DNA from: Odiellus spinosus
Lineage: Eukaryota > Arthropoda > Arachnida > Opiliones > Phalangiidae
Direction: 5' to 3'
DNA length: 64,000 nt
NCBI GenBank assembly: GCA_963920705.1
Contig: OY987226.1
Location: 4,838,501-4,902,500, forward strand
Both the position numbers and the translations under genes were made by a program. This document shows, in pieces, positions 1-12,000 of the stretch. The number at the start of each line of letters is the position of its first letter. Position 1 is the first letter of the stretch. The notes under the pieces were generated by a model, which was not told the DNA's origin, did no database searches, and saw only the letters and a program-made list of their open reading frames with translations.

Positions 1-402
1 AACTGACATCTCTCCAGAATTTCTATAAATTTAGCTTCAGCTTAAGTTACTTGATTTAAAATATACTAAACACTTATTGTAAGTGACAAAAATAGTTAAT
101 TTAAGCTTAAGAAGAAAGTACAAATCTTATTTACATAAAATTCCCTCAAACCTAATTAGAACGCGAGTCTTAAATGCATTTTATAATTTTGTGTTAAAGA
201 TGTTAGAATTTTAGAGTAGGTGTATTATTCCAATATCCTGTTTTTAAGACATTTCCCGGCAATGTAGAAGCACACGGGCAGGAATTTATAATCGTACTGA
301 ATCAATAATACATGTATAGATTAATATATGTTTTATATACATTTTGAATAGGCCTAAGAATGGTATTTTAAACTCCCCATTATAATAACTATGAAGTAAA
401 AA
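1..402. other. AT-rich flank, no gene seen
   Basis: No open frame or recognisable repeat. It lies downstream of the minus-strand gene ending at 403 and probably contains its 3' untranslated region. I did not find a convincing minus-strand AATAAA. Confidence 0.4.
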
Positions 403-781
403 TTAAAGATTATCTACCATGAAGTCTTGAACTCCAGGAATAAGGCGTTTGCTAGGTTGTGGGCTTTCGGGGAAATCAACTGTTTCTGGTTGATAATTCA
501 CAGTTTCCGCGGTAGACATTTCTGGTGAATCTTTTTCCATATCGCCATTTAGTTGACTATGAGTACCATTATCAGTATTTTTCCTCCACAAGGCATCTTC
601 TTTCTTAATGCTGGTTTCAGGGACTTCGTTCCTGAAATTTTGGTCGAATAGGTCCCATTATGTATACACTATCCTAGTTTGTTTTTGAAAGTGTTTAAAA
701 AGTTATTTACCTTTGAATATCACCATTTACATGATCTTTGTTAGCTCCATTGGCTTTGCTTTCACTCTCTAACGAAGGCAT
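403..781 (-). CDS. Small hydrophilic, probably disordered protein (two exons)
   Basis: I read two coding exons on the minus strand: 781-711 (starts ATG, opens MPSLESESKANG) and 631-403 (stop TAA). The donor is AAG|GTAAAT at 710-709 and the acceptor TTTCAG is at 633-632. The phase-2 junction makes an Arg codon and keeps the frame open, giving a 99-residue product. It is rich in Asn, Glu, Ser, Asp and Pro, has no membrane segment and no cysteine, and ends in a Pro/Ser stretch followed by RLIPGVQDFMVDNL. I do not recognise the family. The clean splice junction and open frame support a real gene, but the N-terminal exon is short and the model is unconfirmed. It is divergent from the RING gene that starts at 2971. 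Confidence 0.55.
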
Positions 782-2970
782 TATTTGCATTTGAACAAAA
801 TTGAATCAACGTTCGCCGACCATTTAGATTAAGTTTGAATATACTTTCGACTAAACCTGTAATCTTTACAAGAGATATCGCGTCTAATTACTCATTCGAA
901 TGGGTTAGCTCTAATCAGTTCTATAATTAGTTGTTTTAAAAAGAAGGGTTTATTATTATTATTATTATTGAGCAAATTTCGTACTTTTAGGAAATTTAGG
1001 CTGATTTAGGTACCGTTTTAGCAGGAAACCAAGCCTTTGTTGGAATGAGGGGTTTTACAAAAATTAAATACCGGGTTACGAATTACGATACGAGAATGGA
1101 ATGCCCGCAAGGCCAACGTCGTAGGAAGATAACTTGAATTGCAGAAAAGCGTGGGGTAAACATTGGGTGTTGAAAGAAATTAAAATCTATGCAATTTTAA
1201 AATTACATGTATTTCAAATGTAACTATTCATTCGCTCAAGGGTCAAGCGTGAAAAGACTCGTAAACACGTAAATAAAATACAAATACGCCACCACGGGGA
1301 AGAGAGCCACTGATGTGACCACCCAACCGACTCCTAGTAAATTATTGTTATTAATACCAATGCTAAGGACTGAGGTTGAAGCCCTCCCACTTTCGCAATG
1401 CAAAGGAACCGGTGCGGAACTGAATTTGCATAATAAGCCTATCCCATTCTTTAGAAAGGAGAGGAGGTATTAACCATTGAGTTGGGAATAAAATTTCTTC
1501 TAGAGATTCATTGCCGTTTTCAGTTCACTTCACGATCCATTTTTTAAAATATGGGACGGACATACATCTTTATCATTTATTCATGGAAAGGCGGATTGTC
1601 ACGTGCCAAAACTGCCAAAACATTATCATCGCGCGCGCCACTTAACTTGATTTTAATATTGATAAAGTTTATTGAGCGAGATTAAATTTTCGAGAAATGA
1701 AAAAAGATTTCTAGTCTCAATATTCCCAGCTGACGTTTCGCGAATAAAAAGAGTAGGTAGCGCTGCGGCGCTGATGCTTTTCTCGTCTGCTAAGTGTATG
1801 CAGCCAATAGCCATGCTTTAAAACTCAACCTCTCAGATTTTCAACATCGACCGACAGATGGCGCGGTGCTAGTTTTCGGTCGCGAATAGAAAATTAATCT
1901 ACAGACTTTTGATTATGATAAAACGTGGGCTCGATTACCTTCGGTCATTCTCCTAATACCTACCCTTTTCAGTTATAAATTTGTAATATATTAATAGGGA
2001 AATCCCATGGGACAAAATTGCACTCCTATGGAGCCCTATTAAATATTTACTTCTGCTAAAAGTAATCTTATCTTTAATGTTAAGTATATAAAAGTGTATT
2101 AAACTTTGACCAGAGATAAACACCCAACTCCTTGAACAAAATCGACTTGATTTGCTTGTCCATTATAATTGATGTGTTTTATCATAGATTTTCTCTATAT
2201 TAAACTTCGCTAAAACCAAAGACTATATAAGGTATTTGTGTGGAAAAATGTGATAGCATGATATGTACCACAAATTGGCCAATCAGACCCTTGAATTTGA
2301 ATTTCTAGATCATGATTGGAGTAATAGAGTTCCCTTACATATTTCAGTGCTATAGTCCATTTTAGGTGCAATCCTCACCCCAAAGTCTAGTTAGGTACGT
2401 GCTGAATACTTAGTTTGAAATAATCTATAGTATTAGTTATAGGGATTTGTCAAGAAGAGGTTGAGGAAATGGATGTATTTTCCCGCTAACTTATGTTATT
2501 AGTATTTTAGATGGTAAAAAATCTATTTCAAGAGTTAAAAATTTAGTTTATATTAAGTCTCGGGAATTTATATCAGTGTAAAATTCAAAACAATAAAATC
2601 TAAAGTAAGTGTATTATTTATGTAATTTTATCTACGTAAAAATTAAACTTTAAATATAAGCCTTGGTTTTATAATTTTGTTTACTCCATCAGTCTATTTT
2701 TTAACCTTTAGCACAGCTCTCTTTTACGATTGCATAAGGTTTTTTTTTCTCCTTATTGTAACTTTTGGTTCTTCTAATAGTTTTTGAATTTAAAACCGTA
2801 ACGTAATTTTTTTACGAAATTTTAACTTTTAAATAGTATTTTTTTTCTAACAGTAAACACCTTGGTAACTAATCTAACCCAAGCTTATTTTTTTTAACCA
2901 TATATAGATATGATTATTCAAAAAAGGATAATAGCGTAACTCACCTATATAAGCAGAGAGGGCAAATTAT
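782..2970. other. Intergenic region between two divergent genes
   Basis: AT-rich DNA between the small minus-strand gene and the RNF111-like gene. It holds a short ATT microsatellite near 950-968 and otherwise no supported gene. It should contain both promoters. A TATATAAG string at about 2946 lies only about 20 bases before the ATG at 2971, too close to act as the TATA box for that start, so the RNF111-like transcript probably begins further upstream. Confidence 0.4.
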
Positions 2971-5900
2971 ATGGACTACAAAGTCAGGAAACGGATGTTG
3001 AGTGAAAGCGAAATTGAAGGAGGCTCGAACAAAGCGGGAAAGATATCTCCCAAAGCCGTAGCATCTTCGGGTAGTAGCAGTTTACATCGAGCTGTAGCTA
3101 TATTGGATGAGAACGTACAAAATCACTTGACAGAAGACAGACGTAGAAATGGTAAATAAAATGTCACTATCTATTTTGACTCTCCACGTATAAATTTATA
3201 TATAAACTTAACTAGATGTAAAAGAAGAAAGACCATTTGCTATGTGCTCGCGCAAAATGAAACTTGAAACTAACAAATCAGCGTGCAATACTGCGACATT
3301 TGAGAAGAAATCATCCTCAGCCTCTTCTCACCACAACCATAAGGAGAAAGTGAACAATTGGGACATTTTGCCCGATATTATAATGGACACCTCGGATAGC
3401 GATAGCGATGTTGATATATTAAATCACAATCCACGCACCAGTGCCGAAAATGTTTCTCACTTACCCAAAAGTAGCCGAAATGGCGTAAATGTAGAATGGA
3501 ACCACGAAAGTAGCGCTCGAACTAACACCGAAGTTGTACAAGCTTCAAAACGGAATTCTTGTAATGTTGAATGGAACCACGATCATGTGTATGTTGCGAC
3601 GAAAAATGGCAATCGGTTTGAGGCTAGTGGATCTAGAAAAGAACTTGACTTAGCTGGTAAGTTAAATCATCAAATTTAAAGACTTTGATAAACCTAATGT
3701 AGTATATATATTACTCGATTAAGGTCCCTCTCATCGTAAAAATGAAGCGACGAGTCAAAGAAAAGAATCCAAAAATGCCCAAGAAGAAGATGATAACTGG
3801 CCCGAAGCTCCCGATTTGCAATTAGATTGTTTAATAACCGATGATGATGACGATAATGAAGATGATGACGATGATAGTTCTATAGAGCTTGTTCGAATTG
3901 AACCTGCAAGGTGAAAGAAAAAAATATTTAATGATAATGTTTTAAGGCAAAAGTAACCCTCATGTTTTAATTCTTAAACAGGAAAGCTCAATATCCAATG
4001 AGTAACAAAGTCCCTGTCATATCGCACGAAGGCAGTAGCGCTCGTGGCACCAGTCGAGACTGGAGAAACCAACCTAGTGGTAGTAGCGCAATTGGAACCG
4101 GAGGTGGTCCAAACGTCAGTGTAGCAAATATTCCTCAAAACCGTAAAAGAAAAGAAAAACCCGCTTTAGTCGTAGATTTAACACAGTCCGATGAAGAAAC
4201 CGCTAATCCTAGACCCGATTTGTTTGTCTCAACCGCCTCGCAAACAACCGCGACTGAAGTGGCTCCTTCGAGCACTGCCAGGTACGGGTAAATAAAATTC
4301 AAACCATTTTATATATCTTTGAAGTTTATTCTTGAGTACCGCATACTCATTGATCATTTCGTATTCTCTTAATAGCAATAACAATCGACCTCAGACTCAA
4401 TCCAATATGAACCGGGCCTTCCAACCCTTACATTATAGCGTCGCATGCGCTGCAGCCAATTTTGTCGCGAATCCTTCGAACCTCAATCATAATCCTCAAT
4501 TTCTCAGCGCTCCAAGACCAAGCTGTCGATATCATTATAATCATTATCAGCAACCAAATTGTCAAGATCCCGCTGATAGTTGTCTTCGATCGGTGGTAAA
4601 TTTACCAACATGCAACCCTGACTCGATACAAATTGATCTCGCGCAATTAATTTTAGAAATTGAAAAACCCTAGAGGCAATTTTTTAATACGTGTGACAGC
4701 AGTTTTACTTTTTAATTTCAATATGCTCTATAGAATATGGAAAGAAATTGCCTTTCCTAATAAGGTAAAAATGGTCCAGTTTGTAAAATTCCAACAGAAA
4801 TTGACCAAATAGAGCAAATGAAAAAACCCAAATTAAACAAAAGTGAACCAAAGGCATTGTAAATTTTGGTCCTTGTTTTGTTTGAATTCTGGTTTTATTT
4901 GATTGAATTCTGTTGGAATTTTTCAATTTGGGACGATTATTTTATGGGAGAACATTGAAATGAACAGTAAAACAGCGTATGAAAAAGGCCTGAAACGAGT
5001 CTGGTTGCACGGTCTACTTCTAAAAGGTTTTATAATAATGTTATTGACGCAATATTTTGTTTTTTACAATAGGGAACGCCCGTTGAACAATGTCGCGCCT
5101 ATTCAGGTTGCCTAGGTCCGAGTCTTTCTCCAACTCCCGCGACACCGTGTCGGCACACTCACGTTTATCCCGGTCCTCCTAGTCCACACGTGCCTTATAT
5201 AGCCGCCGCCAGAAACGCGCACGCTAACACGACTCCGCCGCCTCCGACATTTCATCATTTCTACAACCCACCGCCGCAAGAGATTCCTCATAGCCATAAT
5301 TTTCCTCCTCCTCCTTTAACCAGGATGAATCCGACGCATCAAAGGCTTTGGCTTGTACGTTACCTTTCAATAAGTCTATCTAATCTAATTTTAAAACCTA
5401 TAACGTATTAATGAGTATCTATTTCATTTAGACGCAACAAAGAATGACTGAAATGCAGAGGCGTACCATGTATCATCATCCACTAATCTTGCAACGGTAA
5501 CTTATTTAATTTAGCATCTATTCGCATGGATTGGCTTTGAATATTAATTATAAAAGGGTAACAACTGTCAATCGAGTTGAATAACATTCATATCAAACAT
5601 ACTGGTTATCTTATAAATTTAAAATTAAATCCTTTTTTATGAAAATTTTATATTATATTTTCAAAAACACTTTAAACCACTATTTTAAAAGGGACACTAA
5701 GCTCTTGAAACAACTTTTTTTTAATCCGTTAAAATATGCATAAAAAGTATCAAAACTAACCAAAGGTTTTGAGGTAATTGTAATTTACAATTAATTTAAA
5801 TTCATTTTGAAGAAATTTAAGTATGTAACAATTCTCGCGAAAAGGTTAATTCTGATCACATATAAAACTGGCACATGAACCAATTTAACTCTAAAGTGCG

Positions 5901-7924
5901 TGCCATTTCTAACAACATTTCTTTCGGTTTACGCACCAGTGACCCTTGAATTTTCTTGAAGCCTAATTTTGTAACTTTATAATTCATCTCAAATTACTAG
6001 TTTGGTTAGTTTAATTTTTTTTAGGCATGTTTTAAAAGTCAAAATCGATTAAAATTAAGTCTATTTAAGCTCATGGTTAAATTTACAACCAGATGTGGTT
6101 GTGGTTTTAGCCAACCTTGTTAATCAAATAGACTACATTTCTTTTTTTGACCAAATTTTCAGTCAAAGGGATGCACTGACTCTCCAAAGACTAATTGACT
6201 CTCAAGCCCATCCTCCGGCGTCTAACTTTTACATCTGCCCAGAATCAATGTCAGCGGCGCCTACTATAACCATGGCTCCCACGGCCGTTTTGCCCAACCA
6301 GTTAACTTCCAATTTAGCGGCCGCAATGCCTCATCCTACGGATAACCTTTTTGGCCCACACCCTAGCGTTCTTCTGCCTCCCGTCACGACGGCCAATACG
6401 GGAATGCCTGGAACATCTTCCCCCTCCATGGTGCATCCTGGTTCCAGTCACATCGCCGTTTCTGTCACGACCATGCCAGCTCCAGCCGTTGATATTATTG
6501 TCGACCCGGCTGGTAGCATCCAATCGGAAATAATAGTTTCTGGCTCTCCTAATGACAATGGCCATTCTCATTTGCACCATCACTTACACCAACACCATTA
6601 CCACCATCCCGCTCCTCCTCCACCGCCTACTCCGCCACGATTGCACCATTTTGGATTTACTCCAAGTTTAAGTTTCGGATTAACTTCGTCGATGGTAAAA
6701 CTTTTTATGAAACTAACCAGGAATTCATAAATATAGAAGGAATTCTCGTCTGCTTTCATGGTACCTTTCATGGGAGGGTGGGTAGGAAAGATGAGGCGAG
6801 CCAATAAAATATTCTTGGGCTGGCTACTGTAATGGCAATAAAGCCAATATTCCTTGTATATTTATGAATTCCTGTCTAAACTAACTCGGTATTTTAATTT
6901 CATTTATTTTTTTAAACACAGCCTGTCAACCAAAGGACTGCGCCAGAAATGTTATCTTTCTCCGAGATGGCTCCGCTACATTCGCATTTTATGCCAACTA
7001 TTATGTCGCGATATTTAACACCGCCTAGATTTGGGGAATTTTATCAGTTAGTGGAACAACGTCGTTTAAGTATCAATCGAGGAGCTACGCAGGAAGTGAT
7101 AGAAAGAAATACATTCTTTCATAAATATAAAAAGGTTAGGCTCATGTACCTTTTAAAAATCAAGCAGTTATGCTTTTCTTTTATATTTAACTCTAAATTT
7201 GATCATTTATAGCTTCAGAGAAATATTGACAATGAGGATAACATTGAAAAATGTACTATTTGCCTCAGTGAATTTGAGAACGAAGAAGATGTTAGGTAAA
7301 AATAATTTTTATACATACTAGACGTTAAGACGGACTTCAGTAGTTTTTGGGGGACTGAGGCTGGCAGCTACCGTTTTGATTGAGCCAACAATGGATGCAC
7401 TAGGAAGAAAAACAAAAAAGGGCCAGAATTAATCTATTGATATAGTTAATTTGGTTAAGTTTGGAAGTGAATTTTTCTGAAGCTTTTTGAAAAAAAACTA
7501 CAAGTTGGTCAAAAGTTTAAAATGATAAAAGACAGAGCGAGGGATGGCAGATAATGTTTCGATTGGGCAGACGACAAATGCTCTTGGAAGTAAAACAAAA
7601 CAACTTTGAATAATTAACGTCATGATGTGACTTTGGTGTGCTATGCAATTACTTTTAGAAGAATCAGTTTTTACTTTTTAGCTTGTTAGGTTATTTAATT
7701 AACTGAACGCAACCATGGTACTTTGGGGGGTGATAAAAGATGGTGTTATTTACTTATCAAGATGCGTTAAAAATTGATTAGAGAATATTCATTTCAGGCG
7801 TCTACCGTGTATGCATCTGTTTCACAGTGAATGTGTCGATCAGTGGTTAACTACTAACAAACAATGTCCAATATGTCGAGTGGACATTGAAGAACAGCTA
7901 AAGGAATTTGGCGTTACTTCCTAA
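2971..7924 (+). CDS. RNF111: RNF111/Arkadia-like RING-H2 E3 ubiquitin ligase (11 exons)
   Basis: Exons: 2971-3151, 3216-3656, 3724-3910, 3982-4281 (or 4287), 4376-4595, 5073-5354, 5432-5496, 6163-6694, 6922-7134, 7213-7295, 7798-7924. All junctions are GT/AG, phases agree, and the total is 876 residues. The C-terminus is a RING-H2 domain: C821-x2-C824, C839-x-H841-x2-H844-x2-C847, C858-x2-C861, with [12 protein letters not shown] and CPICRVDIE as in Arkadia. Just before it is the Arkadia box, seen here as NRGAT...IER...HKYKK (exon 9). SUMO-interaction-like motifs are [10 protein letters not shown] (about 333-342) and, weaker, [13 protein letters not shown] (about 113) and IELVRIE (about 261) beside an acidic run. 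The middle is rich in Pro, His and Ser. Known role of the family: nuclear SUMO-targeted ligase that degrades SnoN/Ski and promotes TGF-beta signalling. Identity is strong; the exact N-terminus and exon 4 donor are less certain. Confidence 0.9.
4690..5045. repeat. Interspersed repeat inside RNF111 intron 5 (long-TIR family, degenerate)
   Basis: The 477-base intron 4596-5072 carries sequence related to the repeat at 8610-9020: a segment around CAACAGAAATTGACCAAAT, and an end like AAGGCCTGAAACGAGTCTGGTT followed by GTCTACTT. It is diverged and incomplete. Open frames here are incidental. Confidence 0.5.
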
Positions 7925-8609
7925 AATCCCCAAAAAAAAATAGAGTACCAGAGACGTGAGTTTAAACCCCATTTCAAAAGTGTTTTATATAAACTACGCG
8001 TAAAGGGTACGCTTGAAAAAATGCTTTAGATTTTAATTGGGCTGGATTTTAAATTTTTTTTTTCTTCTATAAACGCGCAAAGGAATATATAAGTTTATAG
8101 AAACGCTTAGGATAATTATAATGACAATTTTGTTTTTCATTTGTTTAATGAGAAAGGGATTTTTTTATATATTTTACTTGGAACGAATGGAAATTATGAA
8201 ATGGATATAAACGAATATGGGATAGAACTTTTACGAGCACTTAATGTCATTGAAAACATTTTTTAAAGGTTATGTTGCGCGATTTGTTTCATAAAAGAAA
8301 TTTGTGTATAAAATACCACCAGTAGGAATAATTGATTATATTTAGGATTAGATTATTGATATATAGATTATTTGAATAATTTCTTCTTGTAAGTTTCTAT
8401 AGATTATATTTTTTACATTTATCTATTTATTTAATGGTATATAGGGCGCATGTTCTTTGTAAAATAAAATATATTCTCTGTAAAGCTGTGTTATAGAAAA
8501 ATTTAATTTAGTATCTAAAAGTATTGGTTTGATAGCTTATGGCTGGCTGGCTGACCAGTCAGTATTTTAATGTCCAAGGCCCAAAAGTGTTGTTCCAATA
8601 GCTTTTCGC
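7925..8609. other. RNF111 3' untranslated region and downstream DNA
   Basis: No coding potential directly after the TAA at 7922-7924. An AATAAA at 8463-8468 is the likely polyadenylation signal, which would give a 3' UTR of about 550 bases. Confidence 0.5.
8463..8468 (+). promoter_or_regulatory. Polyadenylation signal of the RNF111-like gene
   Basis: Canonical AATAAA, followed by further AT-rich sequence, about 540 bases after the stop codon. It is the best candidate, but unproven. Confidence 0.45.
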
Positions 8610-9020
8610 TAAAGTAGACACAGAACCTGACTCAAATCGGGCCTTGTCAAATTGACCTCGAGCCAAGCATGCGAATATAGTCTTTAAAAGTTTACTTTTC
8701 ATTTCAATATGATCCCATTAAATCGAATTTAGTCAAAAGTGGTCCTCTTTTATTGAATTTGGGTTGTTTTATTTGATCTATTTGGTGGAATTCTGTTGTA
8801 ATTTTTAAATTTAGACCATTTTTGACAAAATTAGATTTTTCATCACTGGGAAAGTTGATTTGTTTCGTGTGAGCACATTAAAATTAAAAGTAAAACCGAC
8901 GTCACGCGTAAATAAAAACAGCCTCTGGAATTTTCAATTTATGAAGATTAAATTCCCGAGCTTGGCGCAAGATCAATTCGAAAAGGCCTGAATAGAGTCC
9001 GGTTCCGTGTCTACTTTAAG
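8610..9020. mobile_element. Long-TIR non-autonomous element, near-complete copy
   Basis: The two ends form an imperfect inverted repeat of about 70 bases. The left end reads AAAGTAGACACAGAACCTGA, then TCGGGCCTTGTCAAATTGA and CCAAGC. The right end reads GCTTGG, then AAGGCCTGAAT, GAGTCCGGTTCC and GTGTCTACTTT. No protein is encoded. Related sequence occurs in RNF111 intron 5, at 26.7 kb, at 29.8-30.9 kb and at 35.85 kb. Target duplications are unclear, so the superfamily is not assigned. Confidence 0.65.
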
Positions 9021-12000
9021 GCTAGGAGTCCTTTATAAGTCCTAGAATAATCCTATCTTAATAGACAAGAAAGGATAGACTTTTACACTGGGAATTCATG
9101 CGTACCCATATACCACTTTATAGGATGGTTTTACCAAAAAAATTGATTGACGATTGATTCTGAATGAAATTTTTTTCCCTCAAATCCTATGTACAAGGGC
9201 CCGAGCTCGACTCCCACTAGATCGCGCTAGTAGTTATGGAAAAAAAGATAGGCGTGGTTTCGAAGTAGTTATATATCCAGACAGCATTCTATTATTTATC
9301 CCAGCTTTGTAGAAATTTTCAGAATTCACGCTTATGTATTTAGTTATCTATTTACAATACAATCGTTCAACATAACCTTTGAACTTTCAAGCCAACATTA
9401 ACTATATGGTATTTAAATATTAAAAGGCCCTCTGATGAAAATAAATTTTTTTTGGCCTATAAAAAAAAATCAATTTATAAGTTATAATTTAGGGTCAATC
9501 GGTGAAAGGGAATATCTTAAGTTATCGCTGCGCTTTTAATTCATAACTCAGGGACAGTCATATCTTGAAATGTTGTTTTTGTTACGAAACAAAAAAGGCA
9601 ACATGAACAGAAAAAAAGAGCTTTGTTCTACATGACCTTAAAAAACTAAAAGCTAAAATATTTAATTCAATTAATTCATAAAAATAATCAACTAACCGAA
9701 TTGCTGTGCTAACTTTTAATAAATACTTCCAAACCAAAAATGACAGATTTTGGTCCCCCCTCATAATTAAAAACCCGTATTTTTTTAACTATCAAAAACC
9801 CCCAAATTTTTTAATCTCCCTTTTTGAAGTGATTCCTAACTTTTTCAAATAACACAGTATAAAATATTATCAAAAAAAAAATATATAGAAATGTGCTCAT
9901 GTTCAATCATGTTCGCGCGTTTTTTAAATACTGCTCAATCGATGTTTCCAAAACGTTTTTACTTAACCGGGTGCAGTGATTTATTTTTCGTTTTACGTTA
10001 ATTTATAAACCTTGTTGCGAAATTATCATCAGTTATTTTAATTTTGGAGATTTTTTTAAAATAAATTTTAAATGTTTCCATCTTTCCCAAAATAAATATT
10101 TTGTAGCTAACCCACTTTTTAAGAAATTAAGGTTTAAAGGGAATATAACCTTATTCCCTTAAATACTGCTTAAACACTCGAGGCAATTAACTATGAACGG
10201 AAATTTTTATCAACTTTCAGAATTTGCATGTTTACGTAAATTTTTTAGAAATGTTTTTTAAGTTTCAATTTCAATGAGGAGGGAAATTAAACTTAACTAA
10301 TTTTATTTACTCAATTACAAGCGATCTAGTTCTGACAGGTTTTCAAATTTAGCGTGCTGATTCTGAATATAAAAATCTTTGGTTTTCCTCAGATCAACAG
10401 AGGTGCCTTCGCCCCTTCCCCTAAATGTTTTTTTTTTGGTCATCTGATTGGTTTAAATGACCTTATAAACTTCCAAATACCTTTTAAACAATAAATTTTT
10501 TAAAAATTAATTTAAATTCAAAATTTCGGCTTGAAATCATTCCAATAGATATTTTCGCAACTTTGGTTTAAACTTTCGCTTAATTTTTATTTAAAGTTTT
10601 AATTTGAAAAGATTTTAATTTTAAATGAAACTCGAGGTTTCTGCCTCGGGCAGTGTGTGTGCTAAGTGTTAATTAACAAAACAAAATATATATATTGAAG
10701 CTTAAAACTTTCTCGAGCTGATTGTATTAAAAATGGGATAAAAAAAAATGGCAAAATTAAATTAGTTTTTTCCTTTAGAATGGTGCGTAAATTTGGGTTG
10801 CAAATTAATGATTCTTTAAACCCCCTTAAATGTTAAACCAAAATCATTTCTACAGTTTTGAAATTGTGGAAAAAAAGTTTCCCCATTTTCGTTTACCACG
10901 TAAGCAACCAATCAAAAAATACGTCCATTTTCATAGTGCATTAAAATAAAATTAAAAATTAAACCAGGTATCATTCTAAAGTTAAAAACTATATTTAAAT
11001 TCTGACCATAAACATTTGCCATCTAGCACACTTACATTTAGGTCTTCCACTATTTCAAAAATAAATGAAAATTTAAAAAAACCTTGAAAAAACTCCTTAA
11101 AACTAAATAAAGTGCATTGAAAATTGTTCATCCAAAAAATTTAAAATTCTACTACCATAAGTGGGGGTATAAATATTAATTAATATTCGCAAACTTTTCC
11201 AAAAAAAATAAATTAACATTTTACGTGTTCGCAAATCGCAATATATTTATCCTAAAAAAATTTCAAAATGGCTTAATTTTTTAAATTAAAATGGGGTTTA
11301 AATAAATTAATATAAGACTTAATTAGCCCCAAAGTTTTTCTCTTAAAAAAAAACAAAAAAACAAGCTGTATTTGTGAACTAAATTTCTTTAAAAAACAAA
11401 AAATGGTGTAATTTTATGGATATAAAAAATTATCTCTATATATTTAAATGTGAAAAGAAACGCTAAAAACTGAAAATTTAAGAGTTAAAAATTAAAAAAA
11501 ATTACGCAAAAATTAATAAATGTTCTAATGTGAGTATAATATTAGCTGAATGGTGCTAAAAGGCATTTAATTTAATTTCTTAAACCAAATGGCTTATTTT
11601 AACCATTCGAATTTAACTGAAGTTTAAATGGAATAGAACCTACAAGGCGTTATTTATGTTAGATCCCTAAAATATACGGATTAGTCGGATTAGCGCCAAA
11701 ATTTCCAGAAAAGGAATAACCTTCTGCTGGTTTTATGAATAAAGAGGAGTTCTATTCCATTTAATAATTATTTTCTCCATGAAAAATATTTCAGTGGTTG
11801 TTTTTGTGATCCAAAAAGGAACATCAAACTAATTCCAAGTTTTGCGCGATTTTGGTCTTGAGCAACTTGTTGAAAAGGTAATTGGGAAAGGCTTAGCCGC
11901 TTCCAACTTCCAACATAGACAGAAAGACTAGAAGGAATAGCGTAATATGAATTTTAACAGCCACGTGATTTCTATGACGCCAGAGGTATTCAGCCAGGGT

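Noticed and set aside
2946-2953. TATATAAG as TATA box of the RNF111-like gene
   Set aside because: It is only about 20 bases before the start codon, leaving no room for a transcription start and leader.
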